Source: Bacteroidia bacterium
Lineage (GTDB): Bacteria; Bacteroidota; Bacteroidia; J057
DNA length: 64,000 nucleotides
Assembly (NCBI GenBank): GCA_030430205.1
Contig: JAUIGE010000028.1
Span: 1 to 64,000 of the forward strand
Direction: 5' to 3'
In this document: positions 35,858 to 44,155 of the stretch, piece by piece
How positions within the stretch are numbered: position 1 is the first letter of the stretch
Layout of the letters: the number at the start of each line of letters is the position of its first letter
Notes under the pieces: model-generated
Databases searched by the model: none
The model's input: only the letters and a program-made list of their open reading frames with translations
What the model was told of the DNA's origin: nothing
Program-made: the position numbers and the translations under genes

Positions 35858-36748
35858 TCACCAAAACACATACGAATAGCTCAGATAATGCCGATGTACC
35901 CAGCCCTCATAATCCGGACTTTCACTTACCCCAGATTTTTCGGGTAGGTCACCGGGAATAAAATCGGTAAAATGAAATCTGTCAATGCCCTTGAAGCGTG
36001 CCATGCGCGTTTCAAGGGTTTTGTCTTTCCACATGCTCCTGTGCTGATGCACAGGTAAAATCTCCAGCCTGCCATCCTCATTGATTGGGATATGATACTG
36101 GTGGGATGGCATACGGCTTTTGCCAGGCGCATATTGTGAAAAAGTATAGATCATGCTGTCAGGCTCCTCGCCGCCAATCTTCCATTCATAGCGAAACTGG
36201 TGGGTCAGCCATCGGTCATTGGAGGAAGTGGTTGTGGCGATCTCCTTTTCGAAGTCATATTCATATATGACCGTACGGTCGCCAGAGTAGGTTTTGGAAT
36301 AGCTAATGACACTATCCTCCCGCATATAGCTTTCTCTGAAAAGCCCGCCATTGGAGTAGGTGCGGTAGCGCCAGCCAGCCTGTGGCAGCGGGTCCATATA
36401 AGTATCCTGCAGGATTTTTCCGTTGGTCAACTGGACGACATAGCGCACAGGACGCATCTGGGAATCGTAGAATGTATAACGCTTTTCTGCAACGGTATCC
36501 GGGCTATAGATGTAGGCGGAATCCAGGTAACCCGCCTGGTTAAACCAGTATTGATGGGACAGATAGGGTTTTCCCTTTACAGGCAGAGAATCGCTGGCGG
36601 TATTATTTCCCATTTTAAACAGGCTGGGAAGCGGGTGCATGTACATGTTGAAGATTTTAACGGGCTTTGCCTGTACATGCTGAAGGCTCCTTTGAGCTGA
36701 AAGCTGAAGAAAGCAGAGACTAAGGCCAATGAAAAGAAGCTTTTTCAT
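35858..36748 (-). CDS. Secreted protein of unknown function
   Basis: 296 aa with signal peptide MKKLLFIGLSLCFLQLSAQ. The mature part has strands rich in Tyr and Arg (YLSHQYWFNQAGYLDSAYIY, KRYTFYDSQMRPVRYVVQLT, WRYRTYSNGGLFRESYMRED) similar to Rhs/YD or MORN-like two-line motifs, which suggests a repetitive beta structure. Its stop is 1 bp from the stop of the giant cargo gene (convergent). No named family. Confidence 0.78.
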   Translation of the reverse strand: MKKLLFIGLSLCFLQLSAQRSLQHVQAKPVKIFNMYMHPLPSLFKMGNNTASDSLPVKGKPYLSHQYWFNQAGYLDSAYIYSPDTVAEKRYTFYDSQMRPVRYVVQLTNGKILQDTYMDPLPQAGWRYRTYSNGGLFRESYMREDSVISYSKTYSGDRTVIYEYDFEKEIATTTSSNDRWLTHQFRYEWKIGGEEPDSMIYTFSQYAPGKSRMPSHQYHIPINEDGRLEILPVHQHRSMWKDKTLETRMARFKGIDRFHFTDFIPGDLPEKSGVSESPDYEGWVHRHYLSYSYVFW

Positions 36749-36863
36749 GAGAATGTATTTTGAGGTTAACCCGGTTTCATGTGAAAGTAACGGCTATGGC
36801 CCCTATGGGTTTCAGAAGGTATTATCTGGCTAACAAGCGTTCGCCTTCTCCATATTTTTTTCT

Positions 36864-36871
36864 TAGCTTTG
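36864..36871 (+). promoter_or_regulatory. Candidate -7 box (TAGCTTTG) for the E1 gene
   Basis: Matches TAnnTTTG, 37 nt upstream of the ATG at 36908. A TTTG -33 element at 19-21 bp is not obvious. Confidence 0.4.
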
Positions 36872-36907
36872 CATCCGTTTTCAAAGAATAGATATTCCGC
36901 CACTAGC

Positions 36908-38980
36908 ATGCCAGCAACACATACCGTTATCGAACTTGACATTTTGCTCCAGGCCTACGAACTCATGTGTACCGCAGAAGCGATGACACAGCTTTTCGAA
37001 GAGAAAAAAGAGATAACGGCCAAGTACGTTCACGCTACATCGAGAGGCCACGAAGCGATTCAGATCGCTTTGGGCCTCCAACTTCAAGCCCAGGACTTCG
37101 TCTCGCCATACTACCGGGACGACAGCATCCTGCTGTCTATCGGCATGCAGCCTTTTGAGCTGATGCTTCAGTTGATGGCGAAAAGGGATGACCCTTTTTC
37201 CGGCGGACGTACCTACTACAGCCATCCCAGCCTCAGGCGGGATGATATGCCCAAGATCATTCACCAGTCTTCAGCGACGGGCATGCAGGCTATCCCTGCC
37301 ACCGGCATCGCCCAGGGCATGCAATACCGTGAAAAAGAAGGGCTTGCAGACTTCGCCCCAGGCGAAGCGCCTGTCACTGTCTGCTCCATCGGTGATGGTG
37401 CCATGACAGAAGGGGAGGTATCCGAAGCCCTGCAAATGGCAGCCCTGCACCAATTTCCGATCCTCTACCTGGTACAGGACAATGATTGGGGCATCTCTGC
37501 CCAGGCAAATGAAATGTATGCCCAAAATGCAGTTGGCTTTGCCAAAGGCTTCCACGGGATCGAAACAAGAGATATAGATGGCAGTGATTTTCTCGCCAGC
37601 TATGCCTGCCTGCGCGAAGTGCTGGAGGTGATGCGTACAGAGCGCCGCCCTTTTTTGGTACGCGCCAGGGTGCCCTTGCTCAACCACCACACCTCGGGTG
37701 TACGCAAAGAGTGGTATCGTCACGATCTCGAAGAGGACAAAAAGGATGACCCTTTGGTACACTTTCACAGCACCCTCAAAGAGATGGGCCTGAAGGAAGA
37801 AGTACTGGATGAGTTGCAGGAAAAAGCAAAAGCGAAGGTCGCTGCAGATTATGAAAAGGCCAAAACTGCCCCAGATCCCGAGCCTGAAGACTTATTTACC
37901 CATGTTTTTGCGCCTACCCCCATCACGGAAGAAAGCGGCGAACGCCAGCCTGAAGGGGCCGAAGAAGTGATGATGGTGGATGCGGCCCTGCATGCCGTGG
38001 ACAACATTCTGCGCGAACATCCAGAAGCCCTGCTCTATGGGCAAGATGTGGGGGGAACACTGGGGGGCGTATTTCGGGAAGCAGCTTTATTGACAGAAAA
38101 ATACGGTTCTAACCGCGTTTTTAACACACCTATACAGGAAGCTTACATCATCGGTAGCACCGTGGGCATGTCAGCCGTTGGCTGCAAACCCTTTGTAGAG
38201 ATTCAATTTGCCGATTACATCTGGCCGGGCCTCAATCAGCTTTATGCTGAAGTGAGCCGCTCCTACTACCTCAGCAATGGCAAATGGCCGGTGCAGTCCG
38301 TTATCCGCGTACCGATCGGTGCCTATGGCAGCGGTGGCCCCTTCCACAGCTCCAGCGTGGAGTCTGCCATCCTGACAATAAAAGGAGTGAAAATCGTCTA
38401 TCCGTCTAATGCGGCGGACATGAAAGGCCTGATGCGTGCGGCATTCTATGATCCCAATCCAGTGATCATGTTTGAGCACAAGGGCCTGTATTGGGCGAAA
38501 GTAAAAGGCAGCAAAGAGGCCAAGACGATTGAGCCAAGTGATGATTACATCATTCCCTTAGGCAAAGCCCGCATTTATCAGGCAGCTTCTGATGAGGCGG
38601 TGGAGAATGGCGAAAGCTGTTTCGTCATCACCTACGGCATGGGCGTACATTGGGCCCGCAATGCTTCCAAAGCATTTCCCGGTCAGGTCGAGATCCTCGA
38701 CCTGCGTACACTTGAGCCCCTCGATTGGGAGGCGATCATAACGGGCGTAAAACGCCACGGCAAGGTGCTGGTCCTCACCGAGGAGAGCCTGCAAAATTCT
38801 TTTGCGGAGTCGCTGGCAGGACGTATTTCTTTCGAATGTTTCCGTGAGTTGGACGCTCCCATTCACCTGCTTGGCGCAGAGAATGTACCCGCCATTCCGC
38901 TCAATTCGACGCTCGAAGAGACGATGGTTCCAAATGCGGAAAAGGTACAAGCGAAGCTTGAGGAGTTGTTGGGCTATTAG
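36908..38980 (+). CDS. 2-oxoacid dehydrogenase E1, fused alpha and beta subunits
   Basis: 690 aa from ATG at 36908; the earlier TTG at 36869 overlaps the promoter box and is rejected. The alpha half (about 1-320) carries the thiamine diphosphate motif IGDGAMTEGE ending in DNDWGIS, with GRTYYSHPS and HHTSGVRKEWYR. The beta half (about 350-690) carries YGQDVGGTLGGVF, FNTPIQEAYIIG, FADYIWPGLNQL and VLVLTEESL. Fusion of E1 alpha and beta in one chain is typical of Bacteroidota branched-chain 2-oxoacid or pyruvate-type complexes. E2 and E3 are not adjacent. It decarboxylates the 2-oxoacid and acylates E2 lipoyl groups. Confidence 0.94.
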   Translation: MPATHTVIELDILLQAYELMCTAEAMTQLFEEKKEITAKYVHATSRGHEAIQIALGLQLQAQDFVSPYYRDDSILLSIGMQPFELMLQLMAKRDDPFSGGRTYYSHPSLRRDDMPKIIHQSSATGMQAIPATGIAQGMQYREKEGLADFAPGEAPVTVCSIGDGAMTEGEVSEALQMAALHQFPILYLVQDNDWGISAQANEMYAQNAVGFAKGFHGIETRDIDGSDFLASYACLREVLEVMRTERRPFLVRARVPLLNHHTSGVRKEWYRHDLEEDKKDDPLVHFHSTLKEMGLKEEVLDELQEKAKAKVAADYEKAKTAPDPEPEDLFTHVFAPTPITEESGERQPEGAEEVMMVDAALHAVDNILREHPEALLYGQDVGGTLGGVFREAALLTEKYGSNRVFNTPIQEAYIIGSTVGMSAVGCKPFVEIQFADYIWPGLNQLYAEVSRSYYLSNGKWPVQSVIRVPIGAYGSGGPFHSSSVESAILTIKGVKIVYPSNAADMKGLMRAAFYDPNPVIMFEHKGLYWAKVKGSKEAKTIEPSDDYIIPLGKARIYQAASDEAVENGESCFVITYGMGVHWARNASKAFPGQVEILDLRTLEPLDWEAIITGVKRHGKVLVLTEESLQNSFAESLAGRISFECFRELDAPIHLLGAENVPAIPLNSTLEETMVPNAEKVQAKLEELLGY

Positions 38981-40062
38981 GGCAGGGTGTATCCCGTACT
39001 CCGCCCTCCACCTTCAGCCTTCACCAAAACGCCTCTCTCTGCCAAATCTTTGAGATCACGGGAGGCAGTATCCTGCGAACAGGAAGTCATGCGGCCATAT
39101 TTACTACTCGTTATTTTTCCTTCAAAACCGTCTAATAAGCGATTGATCACTTTTAACTGGCGATCATTGAAGGAAGATTTTGCATGTGTCTTCCAGAATC
39201 CTGCTTTCAAAAGGACAGAGGACATGATCTCTTCCGAGGCTTCTATCGCGCGTGTCATACAAGCCAAAAACCATAACAACCATTCGGTGATATTAAGATC
39301 CCCTTTCTGGGTGCTTTCGAGCAATTGGTAATAGCTTTTTCGCTCTTTCATGATTTGGGCGGAAAGGCTGTAAAAGCGATGCGGGCTGTTTTCGGATTGG
39401 GCGAGCCCCATATCTGCGATGGCCCTGCCTATGCGACCATTTCCATCATCAAAAGGATGAATGGTCAGAAACCAAAGATGGGCAATGGCAGCTTTCAAAA
39501 CGGGGTCTAGGAGCTTGTTTTCGTTGAACCAATCAAGAAAATCGGCCATTTCATCGGCAACCTTTGCCGCGGCGGGTGCTTCAAAATGCACCTTTTGCCG
39601 GCCCATGGGGCCCGAAACCACCTGCATAATACCCTTGCGCCACTGTCCTACTTCTATTTTGATTATGCCACTATGGCCTGTCGGAAAAAGGGCAGCATGC
39701 CAACCGAAAAGCCGCTCAGGGGTCAATGGCTGCACATAATTCCTGCTGGCATCCAGCATCATTTCTACAATGCCTTCTACATGCCTGTCGCTGGCTTTCA
39801 GTGGTCCTATATCTATGCCCAATCTACGAGCGATGGAAGAACGGACTTGTTCATGATCCAAAAATTCCCCTTCTATTTCACTGGATTGCGTCACATCTTG
39901 TGTCAATACAAGCAATTCGGCTTCTTCCTGCAAGGGAAAGCCTACTGCTTTCATTTTACCCAACAGCAATCCTTGCTGATGACGTGTTTTGGCCAGTGCT
40001 TTCGTCACTGCATTTTCATCCCAGGAAAATTGAGGCCAGGCTGTTCTTTGGTAGATATACAT
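38977..40062 (-). CDS. Fic-family protein with DUF4172-like N-terminus and C-terminal winged helix
   Basis: 361 aa from ATG at 40062. The Fic active site HPFDDGNGRIGR (near 203-214) is complete, so AMP transfer from ATP to a hydroxyl is expected. An inhibitory helix motif SSEIEGE (S60xxxE64-G65) lies N-terminal to it (class II), predicting self-inhibition. The N-terminal part (WPQFSWDENAVTKALAKTRH) is DUF4172-like. The C-terminal part (KITSSKYGRMTSCSQDTASR, DLKDLAERGVLVK) is a winged-helix DNA-binding domain. It overlaps the E1 stop by 4 bp, convergently. A four-site palindromic operator lies just upstream, fitting autoregulation by its own winged helix. Confidence 0.94.
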   Translation of the reverse strand: MYIYQRTAWPQFSWDENAVTKALAKTRHQQGLLLGKMKAVGFPLQEEAELLVLTQDVTQSSEIEGEFLDHEQVRSSIARRLGIDIGPLKASDRHVEGIVEMMLDASRNYVQPLTPERLFGWHAALFPTGHSGIIKIEVGQWRKGIMQVVSGPMGRQKVHFEAPAAAKVADEMADFLDWFNENKLLDPVLKAAIAHLWFLTIHPFDDGNGRIGRAIADMGLAQSENSPHRFYSLSAQIMKERKSYYQLLESTQKGDLNITEWLLWFLACMTRAIEASEEIMSSVLLKAGFWKTHAKSSFNDRQLKVINRLLDGFEGKITSSKYGRMTSCSQDTASRDLKDLAERGVLVKAEGGGRSTGYTLP

Positions 40063-40080
40063 GGCCCCAATATACTGATT

Positions 40081-40143
40081 TGCGGAGAATAGGTTGATTA
40101 ATCTCCGCAAAATATGCGGAGATTAGAGCCGCTTTTCTCCGCA
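40081..40143. promoter_or_regulatory. Four-site TGCGGAGA / TCTCCGCA operator upstream of fic
   Basis: TGCGGAGA at 40081-40088 and 40115-40122, TCTCCGCA at 40102-40109 and 40136-40143. The central pair forms TAATCTCCGCA-AAATA-TGCGGAGATTA with perfect 11-bp arms. The first site is 18 bp upstream of the Fic ATG on the minus strand. The 357-bp gap 40063-40419 otherwise holds AT-rich promoter-like DNA before the small ORF at 40420. Confidence 0.75.
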
Positions 40144-40419
40144 TTACTGTATCTTATTGAATATATAGCGGACAATTTCGGCTTATTGAATCGGGGCTTC
40201 CATTGGGTAAATGAAGTTCCATTTAATCGCTACAATTATCCAAAGTAACAATTTTGTGTTATTTTTTTATTCATTTACGTAACAATAATAACCATTTGTG
40301 CGTAAAAATAAGCAATGATTGATAAAAAAAGAACCTTTTCTAAATCCTGCTGTTCTTAGATGGGCAGCTTGCTTTTCCCTACCCTTATATCCCCTTTTTT
40401 ACATTTTGACCAAACAAGT

Positions 40420-40500
40420 ATGAATATCTTAGCAATAGGAGTAGCAATACTTTTGATTACCTGGGTCCTAAAAATCACTTTTGAAGAAGAAAACAGATAA
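40420..40500 (+). CDS. 26-aa single-helix membrane peptide
   Basis: MNILAIGVAILLITWVLKI is one hydrophobic helix followed by TFEEENR, an acidic tail, and TAA. Twenty bases separate it from the dps start on the same strand. Its size and composition resemble small stress-associated membrane peptides. It was read directly from the sequence; coding potential is plausible but unproven. Confidence 0.45.
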   Translation: MNILAIGVAILLITWVLKITFEEENR

Positions 40501-40519
40501 AATTTAATTGTAACCCTAT

Positions 40520-40923
40520 ATGATGACACAAATCAGACAAATAGACATTATTACCATCACCGATAAACTCAACCAGCTACTGGCCAACTACCACGTCCAC
40601 TACCAGAAGTTGAGAAACTTTCATTGGACGGTTTATGGCAAAAATTTCTTCGAGTTGCATCGCCAGTTTGAAGGCATGTACAACGAAGCCAAAGTCCAGA
40701 TAGATGAAATCGCCGAGCGCATTCTGATCCTGGGAACCCGGCCATTAGGGACCTTAAACGCCTATTTAAGTACTGCCACGGTCAAAGAAGTGATACGTCC
40801 TTTAACGCCGCAGGAGATGAAGGGACAGTAGATATGCTTTCTACCTACCTCAAGGGGATGGAGAAAAAGCAATGGAAGCTGCGTGCTTACCTGAAACAAC
40901 AGGAAGACAGAATCAAGTTATAA
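40520..40923 (+). pseudogene. dps: Dps-family ferritin-like protein with internal deletion and frameshift
   Basis: The first 100 residues are a good Dps: LNQLLANYHVHYQKLRNFHW (His ferroxidase ligands), ELHRQFEGMYNEAKVQIDEI and AERILILGTRPLGTL. Translation ends at 40831 in EMKGQ. One frame over, the family C-terminus continues from 40817: DEGTVDMLSTYLKGMEKKQW then LRAYL and stop at 40923. In full-length Dps proteins about 25-30 residues normally lie between LTPQE and DEGTVDM, so a deletion with frameshift is inferred. The dodecamer-forming helix is lost, so it is probably inactive. Confidence 0.82.
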
Positions 40924-41368
40924 GGCGACGAATAAGCGATTGCATGCTGAGAGAGGCGTCCAGCAATCGCTCGTGATCAACCACCAGGCTCTGTATATCT
41001 CTGGCACTCAGCTCTTCACCAGCCTCCCGGATCAGCTGAAATTCCCTCAGACCGCTGATAATCCGATCCAGGCGCAGTGCCTCCACTTTTAGCTCTTCAT
41101 ATTCAGCCGCAGTCAGCGCAGACCTTGTATTGGCTTGATTTTCAAGAAAATAGAGCCCCGTCTCCCTGAAGTCATCTTCAATTATGGCTTCGAGTGGCGC
41201 ACCGAAAAATCGGGCGATCGTAAGCAGGCGAGCCGAGCTGGGCTCTGCAAGCCCTTTCTCATAGGAGGCAATATTGCCTCGGTTCATCCCCACAGCTCTG
41301 GCAAATGCGTCCTGGCTCAGGTGCTTGCTGTTGCGAAGGAAACGAAGGTTGCTGGAAAAAAAACTCAT
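40913..41368 (-). CDS. XRE-family transcriptional regulator
   Basis: 151 aa from ATG at 41368. HTH_3 domain at the N-terminus: LRFLRNSKHLSQDAFARAVG, MNRGNIASYEKGLAEPSSAR, LLTIARFFGAPLEAII (about 6-65). The rest is helical (LTAAEYEELKVEALRLDRII, ELSARDIQSLVVDHERLLDA), likely for dimerisation. It is divergent from mscS with 48 bp between the starts, and its 3' end overlaps the broken dps gene by 11 bp. It could regulate the mscS cluster. Confidence 0.9.
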   Translation of the reverse strand: MSFFSSNLRFLRNSKHLSQDAFARAVGMNRGNIASYEKGLAEPSSARLLTIARFFGAPLEAIIEDDFRETGLYFLENQANTRSALTAAEYEELKVEALRLDRIISGLREFQLIREAGEELSARDIQSLVVDHERLLDASLSMQSLIRRLIT

Positions 41369-41416
41369 GAAACTTTTTTTTACAGATAGAATAAATATTG
41401 ACCATAAATTAACCAA

Positions 41417-42325
41417 ATGAAATTCGATTTACATACATCCTGGGAAAAATTAGTGACAAAAATGACGTCTTGGATAGAACATCTGATCGTTATGCTTCCC
41501 AATACCTTGCTGGCAGTGATTGTGTTGGTGATATTTGTGCTGGTCGCAAAATTTGCCCGCAAAGGCTTTGTGAAAGTCGTAAATCAACTTTCTGACAACT
41601 ATGCCATCAATCATTTGCTGGGAAGATTTATCCAGATTCTGACCATGATGATCGGGATTTTTGTGATCCTCAGTATCCTGAAGCTGGACAAAACAGTGAC
41701 TTCTCTCCTTGCAGGTGCCGGTATTGTGGGTTTGGCAATTGGTTTTGCCTTTCAGGATATGATTGCCAACCTCATATCTGGTGTCATGATTGCAGTCCGA
41801 AAGCCTTTTAAGAAAGGAGATTTGATTGAAACGAATAGCTATTTCGGTACAGTTATCGGTATGGACTTGCGCAATACCATCATTCGGGTACCTCAGGGGC
41901 AACAAGTGATCATTCCCAATAAAGATGTCTTTCAAAAGGCGATAAAAAATTATGCCACAGGCGAAAGGAGAATTGACCTGGGGGTTGGTGTTTCCTACAG
42001 TTCCGATTTGCCCACAGTGGAGGAAATTGCCAAAAAGGCTGTCTCTGCCATTCCCTACATCAGCAAGACCAGGGAAGTCGAACTTCATTATACTGCTTTT
42101 GGCGATAGCTCCATCAACTTTTTGCTGCTATACTGGATAGATTTAAGCAAGCAACAGGATTTTTTCAGAGCCCAAAGTGATGGAATCAAACGCGTGAAAG
42201 CTGCTTTTGATGAACATGACATCACCATTCCTTTCCCTATCAGAACCCTCGAACTCAGCACAAACAGCCAGCAGCTGTCAGGCAAGCAGACCGATGGTTT
42301 CGCTCAACACATTTCAAACTATTAA
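41417..42325 (+). CDS. mscS: Small-conductance mechanosensitive channel (MscS family)
   Basis: 302 aa. Three N-terminal membrane helices; the pore-lining TM3 is LLAGAGIVGLAIGFAFQDMI with the usual Gly/Ala spacing, followed by ANLISGVMIAVRKPFKKGDL and the beta domain (GTVIGMDLRNTIIRVPQGQQ, VIIPNKDVFQKAI). Opens under membrane tension and releases solutes. It leads a same-strand cluster to 44135 (10, 25 and 50 bp gaps). Confidence 0.94.
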   Translation: MKFDLHTSWEKLVTKMTSWIEHLIVMLPNTLLAVIVLVIFVLVAKFARKGFVKVVNQLSDNYAINHLLGRFIQILTMMIGIFVILSILKLDKTVTSLLAGAGIVGLAIGFAFQDMIANLISGVMIAVRKPFKKGDLIETNSYFGTVIGMDLRNTIIRVPQGQQVIIPNKDVFQKAIKNYATGERRIDLGVGVSYSSDLPTVEEIAKKAVSAIPYISKTREVELHYTAFGDSSINFLLLYWIDLSKQQDFFRAQSDGIKRVKAAFDEHDITIPFPIRTLELSTNSQQLSGKQTDGFAQHISNY

Positions 42326-42335
42326 TTCAACATAT

Positions 42336-43481
42336 ATGCTCAGCAAACAACATATTCAACAATTTCTCGAACCATCCAACGAAACACGCATTTCTATTTT
42401 GGGGCCTACCCACCGCTATGGTCACAAAGTGATCCAGAGACATGATGCCCTGACCCTCAAAACCAACCTGAAAGAGGCGCGACAGCGACTCAAAATGCAG
42501 AACTGGGAAGAGGACAGAATTCAAAACTTTTTACAACCGGCCAAAGAACTATTGGAAGATGACAGTTTCTGGCCTTACCAGTCTGATGGTCTGGCCATCT
42601 TCCTATCTGAAAGTGAGCAGCAGATTCACCGCCTACCGGTTCACTTTGAGAACATGGTCTACCTGGGCAATGAATTCTACATCAAGCCGCTCAGCCCCCT
42701 TCTGGGTGCTCCCAGCCGATTTTTTATCCTTTGCCTTAGCCAAAATAAGGTAGCTTTTTATGAAGCAACGGCACATAGCATCACGGCAGTAAAAATTGAC
42801 GATCTTCTGCCTATGGGTAGGAAAGAGATGGACGAAGAAAAAGAGGAAAAAGTCCTGCAATTGCATTCCGCTGGGGTAGGTCATACCCCTCATTTTCACG
42901 GCCATGGCTCCAAAAAGGATAAGCAGGAGGTGGCGCTGGAGAAGTATCTCCGTGCGATCGATGAAGGCCTGATGAAAATGTTGCATGATGAAAATCCGCC
43001 ACTCGTTTTTGCGGGCGTGGATGAGTTGTTTGCTTCCTACAAGCAGATCAATAGTTACCCTCATCTGGTGGATGAGAATATATCCGGAAACCCCTTTTCA
43101 ACAGCTGCTGTGAGCCTGCAAGAGCACGCCTGGGAGCAAGTCAAATTCCATTTTGACAGCACGCGCCAAACGTACTTCAATTCTTATAATGAATTGAGGC
43201 AGCAAATGAGAACTTCTACAAGCATAGATGCTATTCTGCGGGCAAGCATGGAAGGGCGTGTGGAATGTATTTTTACACGCGACGACAGAAACCTCTGGGG
43301 AAGCCGGGACCCGCTGAACAGGTATATTCAGATACATCCTCTGCGCACAGGCGAGAGCCAATGCCTGCTCAATGCGGCCACCATTGAGACACTTAGGCAG
43401 GGAGGCAAGGTGTACAATGTTCCGACCTCTCAGATGCCCGTCAGCTCCAAGGCTCCGATAGCCGCTATTTTCAGATATTAA
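42336..43481 (+). CDS. baeRF-like protein (bacterial relative of eRF1/Pelota, family 3-like)
   Basis: 381 aa from ATG at 42336, 10 bp after mscS. The pattern MLSKQHIQQFLEPSNETRIS, DALTLKTNLKEARQRLKMQN, LAIFLSESEQQIHRLPVHFE, FFILCLSQNKVAFYEATAHS and the C-terminal eL30-like part (SMEGRVECIFTRDDRNLWGS, LNAATIETLRQGGKVYNVP) matches the baeRF group. The His-rich loop HTPHFHGHGSKKDKQ (near 188) is typical. These proteins are thought to act on ribosomes under stress; direct evidence is scarce. Family number is my best guess. Confidence 0.75.
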   Translation: MLSKQHIQQFLEPSNETRISILGPTHRYGHKVIQRHDALTLKTNLKEARQRLKMQNWEEDRIQNFLQPAKELLEDDSFWPYQSDGLAIFLSESEQQIHRLPVHFENMVYLGNEFYIKPLSPLLGAPSRFFILCLSQNKVAFYEATAHSITAVKIDDLLPMGRKEMDEEKEEKVLQLHSAGVGHTPHFHGHGSKKDKQEVALEKYLRAIDEGLMKMLHDENPPLVFAGVDELFASYKQINSYPHLVDENISGNPFSTAAVSLQEHAWEQVKFHFDSTRQTYFNSYNELRQQMRTSTSIDAILRASMEGRVECIFTRDDRNLWGSRDPLNRYIQIHPLRTGESQCLLNAATIETLRQGGKVYNVPTSQMPVSSKAPIAAIFRY

Positions 43482-43506
43482 TTCACCCATTTTAACTCCA
43501 AAAACA

Positions 43507-43890
43507 ATGATGCAAAAAGGCGTTTTAACCGATATAAAAGAAGAAAAGACCATTCGTAGGGCTCTGAATAAAGTCCTCAAACTGAGAGGATTTGAAAAGG
43601 TACGAGCCAATATAGAAGGCTTTGACACCCCCTCCCGGCTCACCAAACCTCAGGAAGATATCTCTTATGTTCCTGATATTACAGCGGTGAAAAGGGGCGG
43701 AAAAAGCTATTTTGAAATAGCCGTCAAATCCAGCAGAATTCAGGAAATTATCAGCAAATGGCGCTTGCTGAGTGAGCTCGCCAGGCTGCGCCATGGCAAG
43801 TTTTACCTGCTCGTTCCCAGAGGCAATTATGCCTTTGTCAGGCGCACCCTCGATGCGCACCCCATAGAAGCAGAAGTCCTGAAGCTATAG
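43507..43890 (+). CDS. Possible PD-(D/E)XK-fold protein of unknown function
   Basis: 127 aa. YVPDITAVKRGGKSYFEIAV followed by K gives a D...E-x3-K arrangement in a beta-hairpin, resembling the nuclease fold core (consensus D...ExK). Here the last spacing is E-x-x-x-K rather than ExK, so catalysis is uncertain. The rest (RLRHGKFYLLVPRGNYAFVR) fits a following strand and helix. It follows the baeRF gene by 25 bp on the same strand. Confidence 0.6.
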   Translation: MMQKGVLTDIKEEKTIRRALNKVLKLRGFEKVRANIEGFDTPSRLTKPQEDISYVPDITAVKRGGKSYFEIAVKSSRIQEIISKWRLLSELARLRHGKFYLLVPRGNYAFVRRTLDAHPIEAEVLKL

Positions 43891-43913
43891 CTTCCGTTTT
43901 CTAAAATTAGGCC

Positions 43914-43921
43914 TACCTTTG
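43914..43921 (+). promoter_or_regulatory. Candidate -7 box (TACCTTTG)
   Basis: TAnnTTTG match 20 nt upstream of the ATG at 43941; it may give the last gene of the cluster its own promoter. Confidence 0.4.
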
Positions 43922-43940
43922 TCTCCAGACAAAAAAATTA

Positions 43941-44135
43941 ATGGAAAACCATCCGCTTTATTTACTCATCAAATTCGGTTTCCCGCTCCTATGGGTGATC
44001 GTTACGGCCATGGCCCTCGTTGCCATCTGGAGCGACAAGCGCAAAAATAAGGGCACAAAGTGGTTTTGGACGGCCATCGTGGGGCTGATTCCCTTTATCG
44101 GCGTAGGCGTGTACCTGGGCTTTGGCTACAGGTAA
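43941..44135 (+). CDS. PLDc_N-like small membrane protein
   Basis: 64 aa with two hydrophobic helices: LIKFGFPLLWVIVTAMALVA and WFWTAIVGLIPFIGVGVYLG, separated by a basic turn (SDKRKNKGTK). The layout (W.W..I.......G...Y) is that of the phospholipase D N-terminal membrane domain that occurs alone in many Bacteroidota. Function unknown. Converges with the lipoprotein gene at 44156. Confidence 0.75.
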   Translation: MENHPLYLLIKFGFPLLWVIVTAMALVAIWSDKRKNKGTKWFWTAIVGLIPFIGVGVYLGFGYR

Positions 44136-44155
44136 AAAAAGAAAAGTTCGCCCTT

